37,649 nt of DNA, taken from the NCBI GenBank assembly GCA_021847925.1, contig JAJZNI010000112.1:1-37649 (forward strand). The letters run 5' to 3'. The translations under genes and the position numbers were made by a program. This document shows, one piece after another, positions 36,871 to 37,649 of the stretch. Source of the DNA: a bacterium. Its GTDB lineage: Bacteria > Chloroflexota > Dormibacteria > Aeolococcales > Aeolococcaceae. The notes beneath the pieces were generated by a model, which searched no databases, had not been told where the DNA came from, and saw nothing but the letters and a program-made list of their open reading frames with translations. The number at the start of each line of letters is the position of its first letter. Positions within the stretch are counted from its first letter, which is position 1.

Positions 36871-37187
36871 TGTCGGGCGACAGAAATGATGCAACGCGGC
36901 CTGAATTCATCACGACAGAAAAGATGAAACATCCGGGGGTCCCGGGAGCCTCGCAGGACCAGCCAGCCGAGGCTTCCGGGCTCCCCAGCCGGCGGAAGGA
37001 CGTCTGTGGTCCCCGGGTGATGCGGAGGCACCCCGCAGGATTCCTCCCCGCCCGCGAGCTGGCCTATGTCGGCATCTGCCGCAGGCTGGCCTCCCAGGCC
37101 GGGGTCCAGATGCGGACCCTGGACAGGGCGCTCTGGCAATCTTCGAAGGAGAAGTCGAAGGAAGCCCGCCGGGAGATCCATCGATGA
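36870..37187 (+). CDS. doubtful 105-codon ORF after nrdJ
   Basis: The ATG shares its A with the nrdJ stop (TGATG), which could allow coupled translation. The C-terminal part (FLPARELAYVGICRRLASQ, then MRTLDRALWQSSKEKS) looks protein-like, helical and charged, while the first 50 residues are of mixed composition and unlike neighbouring genes. A 13-pair hairpin lies inside the frame, which argues for untranslated sequence. It may be the remnant of a longer gene whose 5' part is lost. No family is recognised with confidence. Confidence 0.25.
36941..36980 (+). terminator. strong hairpin downstream of nrdJ
   Basis: CCCGGGAGCCTCG (36941-36953) pairs with CGAGGCTTCCGGG (36968-36980) over 13 positions with a single G-U, around a 14-base loop, 70 bases after the nrdJ stop. 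No U-tract follows; a structural terminator or 3' stabiliser is likely. Confidence 0.5.
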
Positions 37188-37282
37188 GGACGCCCTCTCG
37201 CCTGCACCGGCTTGTGCTCTGGCACGGCCTTCGAGACTAGCCTATGGTGCTCGTCTCTACCGCCGAACCCTGAGGGGCCATC
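37188..37282. other. short intergenic stretch between convergent frames
   Basis: 95 bases between the doubtful ORF and the stop of the right-edge gene. No gene or clear signal seen. Confidence 0.4.
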
Positions 37283-37649
37283 TCACGGTTCCCAGACGGA
37301 GTGGTCGTGCGCGAATACGACGCGCCGAGGATCCAGCCCTTGGAGCCGATCGATCCACTCCGGTGGGGCGGGTAGCGACCCGTCATGTCCGTCCGTTCGG
37401 GCTCGCCAGGCGAGGGCGTCGGCTGCGTAGTCCGTGGCGGTGTCGTGGCTCTGTCCCGCCACGACCACGGTGCCGTGGTCGCCGCGCACGATCAGGGACT
37501 GATGGCCCGCCGTGTGCCCGGGCGTGGGCACCACCAGGACGCCGGGCAGCACCTCGGCCTCCCCATTGACCACCTCATAGCGGAGCCCTGGGGCGTCAAT
37601 CAGCTTGGGGAGCGTGTAGTCAGCGGTGGTTCGGGCCGCTTTCAGTTCA
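37283..37649 (-). CDS. MBL-fold hydrolase, N-acyl-homoserine-lactonase-like, 5' end beyond right edge
   Basis: The C-terminal 121 codons are visible, open to the window edge. PTPGHTAGHQSL carries the third metal-binding histidine, VVVAGQSHDTATDY takes the place of the usual G-D motif with its bridging acidic residue, and VVFAHDHSVWEP at the end holds the final metal His, the layout of the AHL-lactonase branch of MBL proteins. The HxHxDH motif must lie outside the window. The bridging residue reads Gln-Ser-His-Asp, so the exact ligand is unclear. It is unrelated in detail to the glyoxalase-II-like gene at 16.6-17.3 kb. Real substrate unknown; quorum-signal cleavage should not be assumed. Confidence 0.75.
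   Translation of the reverse strand, partial: ELKAARTTADYTLPKLIDAPGLRYEVVNGEAEVLPGVLVVPTPGHTAGHQSLIVRGDHGTVVVAGQSHDTATDYAADALAWRARTDGHDGSLPAPPEWIDRLQGLDPRRVVFAHDHSVWEP

Overview
This is a very GC-rich chromosomal window, dense with genes and with almost no phage or transposon signal. It suggests a high-GC Gram-positive-type lineage such as Actinomycetota or a Chloroflexota/Dormibacterota relative. The evidence is a B12-dependent ribonucleotide reductase under tandem NrdR boxes, an F420/FMN split-barrel oxidoreductase, PIG-V and GT87 mannosyltransferase-like membrane proteins, and several starts lying 6-8 bases behind a -10 hexamer, as in leaderless genes. The taxon is inference only.

Left part (1-12.2 kb): a truncated secreted S53 peptidase; an MGH1/GH63-type glucosidase whose start overlaps a tiny upstream ORF; an EamA exporter; a TPP-riboswitch operon thiD-thiM-thiE-NCS1 permease joined by overlapping starts and stops, built for salvage of thiamine moieties; a convergent GT-C-like membrane protein; an F420/FMN split-barrel protein; and a small membrane protein with gltX on the minus strand.

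Middle (12.2-27.8 kb): a methyltransferase, PIG-V and GT87-type membrane glycosyltransferases, a TIGR02206/YwaF-type membrane protein, tRNA-Glu(UUC), a glyoxalase-II-like metallohydrolase divergent from an alpha/beta hydrolase, then a five-gene minus-strand block (25956 to 18326). That block starts with a Trm112-like/GT2/methyltransferase fusion and continues with four polytopic membrane proteins. The GT2 domain resembles polyprenyl-phosphate mannose synthases, which supply the donors that GT-C enzymes use, so the block reads as a lipid-linked sugar or envelope glycosylation locus. By eye it is less GC-rich than its surroundings. Another GT87 gene follows on the plus strand.

Right part (27.8-37.6 kb): a two-gene module is the most unusual item. 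One gene fuses a PrgI-like two-helix membrane domain to a ParA/CpaE-type ATPase whose P-loop has lost both lysines. The next encodes a VirB4/TraC-like ATPase with intact Walker motifs. No relaxase, VirD4, VirB6 or pilin is present. Then come a 3-hydroxyisobutyrate-dehydrogenase-like enzyme, a secreted SGNH hydrolase with a clear promoter, and nrdJ with two NrdR boxes exactly 32 bp apart over its -10. A strong hairpin follows nrdJ, and an MBL-fold lactonase-like gene runs off the right edge.
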